Source of the DNA: Clostridiales bacterium
Lineage (GTDB): Bacteria; Bacillota; Clostridia; Christensenellales; Borkfalkiaceae
Assembly: GCA_003503945.1 (NCBI GenBank)
Contig: DOCD01000051.1
Location: forward strand, 1-5,552
DNA length: 5,552 nt
Reading direction: 5' to 3'
Shown in pieces: positions 5,093 to 5,552 of the stretch. Within the stretch, counting starts at the first letter, position 1; each line of letters starts with the position of its first letter. Under the pieces are notes generated by a model. It made no database searches. It saw nothing but the letters and a program-made list of their open reading frames with translations, and had not been told where the DNA came from. The translations under genes were made by a program, and so were the position numbers.

Positions 5093-5318
5093 ATGGAACA
5101 GCTTGAAAGAAGAAAGAATTAATAAATTATCTGCTTGAAGAAAGAGGACGAACGGCGGAAATACCGGCCGACGCGGACGGGCAGAAAAAGCTTTTGCGCG
5201 CGCTTAGGCGACTTACGCTTGCATAAACTACGGCGAAGCATTTTGCCCGCCGCATATAGAAAATCGCTCGATTTATATTAACGACGACATAGGCAAAGTA
5301 TTAAATTGTTTAAGATAA
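5093..5318 (+). pseudogene. Frameshifted remnant of a small protein, possibly a macrodomain protein N-terminus
   Basis: Three short open stretches in three frames read on from each other. The first is MEQLERRKN from the ATG at 5093. The second includes LINYLLEERG and IPADADGQKKLLRALRRLT (5119-5223). The third includes NYGEAFCPPHIENRSIYIN (5208-5318). Indels near 5118 and between about 5208 and 5220 would join them into roughly 75 residues. From memory, the ERR...LINYLLEE...IPAD...KKLLRAL pattern resembles the N-terminus of bacterial macrodomain ADP-ribose hydrolases, but the catalytic macrodomain is absent. The third part matches nothing I know. No good ribosome binding site precedes the ATG, and the fragment follows a terminator directly. 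It is probably dead; family identity is uncertain. Confidence 0.4.
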
Positions 5319-5358
5319 AAAGAAACAAGGGGAAAAAGCTTGTGTGGTAAGTATATTT

Positions 5359-5382
5359 TGTGCCCCAAAATGTGCCCCAAAA
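5359..5382. repeat. Perfect tandem duplication of a 12-base unit
   Basis: The unit tgtgccccaaaa occurs twice, back to back and without mismatch. It lies in the gene-free scar between the decayed gene and the tRNA. Arm-type recombinase sites or the decayed 3' end of an integrase gene are possible sources, but nothing else here proves either. Confidence 0.75.
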
Positions 5383-5405
5383 CTTGGCAAGCAAATAATG
5401 AACTA

Positions 5406-5416
5406 ACCTTCAGGGA
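5406..5416. repeat. 11-base direct copy of part of the tRNA 3' end
   Basis: accttcaggga at 5406-5416 is identical and in the same orientation to 5537-5547, which lies in the acceptor and T stem of the tRNA at the right edge. Integrating elements that use tRNA 3' ends leave such copies as attachment-site halves. Only 131 bases separate the copies, so any element would have been lost. An 11-base match could also be chance. Confidence 0.4.
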
Positions 5417-5484
5417 GCTTGCGCATACGCGCAAAGCATCGCTACGCTCGCGCGAACCGCAGGGTTTGAGGGCGATAAAAGTAC

Positions 5485-5531
5485 AAAAAAACGGTTTCTA
5501 ACCCGAAATAAATTCGAATTAAAAACCGTTT
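5485..5531 (-). terminator. tRNA terminator, long hairpin with strand-specific G-U pairs
   Basis: Positions 5489-5507 pair with 5513-5531 around a 5-base loop. Read as minus-strand RNA all 19 positions pair, three of them as G-U (5498, 5502, 5503 with 5522, 5518, 5517). On the plus strand those three would be C-A mismatches. A T run (A at 5485-5488 on the plus strand) follows. The hairpin starts at the last base of the tRNA CCA. Confidence 0.85.
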
Positions 5532-5552
5532 GGTGCACCTTCAGGGACTCGA
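5531..5552 (-). tRNA. 3' end of a tRNA gene, probably tRNA-Lys, cut by the window edge
   Basis: Read on the minus strand the last 22 bases give the 3' part of a T loop (TCGAGT lead-in), the T-stem strand CCCTG, a 7-base acceptor strand AAGGTGC, discriminator A and an encoded CCA. This spacing is exactly that of a tRNA. The acceptor implies a 5' end of GCACCTT, which from memory fits clostridial tRNA-Lys; the anticodon lies outside the window, so the amino acid is a guess. The body of the gene continues beyond 5552. Confidence 0.75.

Larger units (their letters stand above)
5319..5484. other. Gene-free spacer with repeats beside the tRNA
   Basis: No start codon with a usable ribosome binding site or coding-like frame is seen here on either strand. 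The stretch holds the tandem 12-base repeat (5359-5382), the short copy of a tRNA 3' part (5406-5416) and a small GC-rich hairpin (5419-5424 with 5429-5434). It looks like scar DNA beside a tRNA rather than a functional locus. Confidence 0.5.

Noticed and set aside
5319..5498. Open plus-strand frame without a start, through the tandem repeat, reading CPKMCPKTWQ
   Set aside because: A decayed integrase end was considered, but no catalytic recombinase motif is visible, and the two CPK blocks simply follow from the 12-base duplication.

Overview
The window looks like chromosomal DNA of an uncultured endospore-forming Firmicute of the class Clostridia. The support is strong Shine-Dalgarno sites, a perfect sigma-A type promoter, an HxlR regulator, DUF11-repeat surface proteins of the kind seen in Bacillus and Clostridium, and mixed GC-rich coding with AT-rich spacers. 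The order cannot be fixed from the sequence; a gut Christensenellales-like lineage is only an impression.

Layout. Positions 1-2774 hold a tight minus-strand operon of three genes. The first is a 567-residue protein with a large N-terminal domain and two DUF11 repeats. The second is a 257-residue protein with two more DUF11 repeats. The third is a 79-residue protein with 16 cysteines in its last 35 residues. A strong intrinsic terminator (2-40) closes the operon. Its 150-base leader (2775-2924) carries a sigma-E/sigma-K-like -10 element and a hairpin. Positions 2925-4068 hold a second minus-strand pair: an HxlR-family regulator followed by a four-helix membrane protein of unknown role. The AT-rich spacer 4069-4242 is a divergent control region with a consensus promoter, palindromic operator candidates and a weaker plus-strand promoter. 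That plus promoter drives a metallo-beta-lactamase-like protein (4243-5043) ending in its own terminator. From 5087 to 5484 there is no intact gene: a frameshifted remnant of a small protein, a tandem 12-base repeat and an 11-base copy of part of a tRNA 3' end. The window ends inside a minus-strand tRNA gene (probably tRNA-Lys) with its terminator.

Main observation. In both upstream genes of the three-gene operon the last DUF11 repeat stops at the same point, after the motif VTF.V.(I/V)N, before the final beta strands. The next gene in each case begins with a segment resembling those missing strands (N....v.Y......SN.V...v). This happens twice, with real ribosome binding sites, and the two truncated terminal repeats are about 59% identical by hand count without gaps. 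The simplest functional idea is head-to-tail assembly by strand complementation between separate subunits, with the Cys-rich protein as the last or anchoring piece. The absence of signal peptides, the Cys-rich partner and the sporulation-like promoter fit a spore-surface or spore-appendage structure. This is inference and has not been tested.
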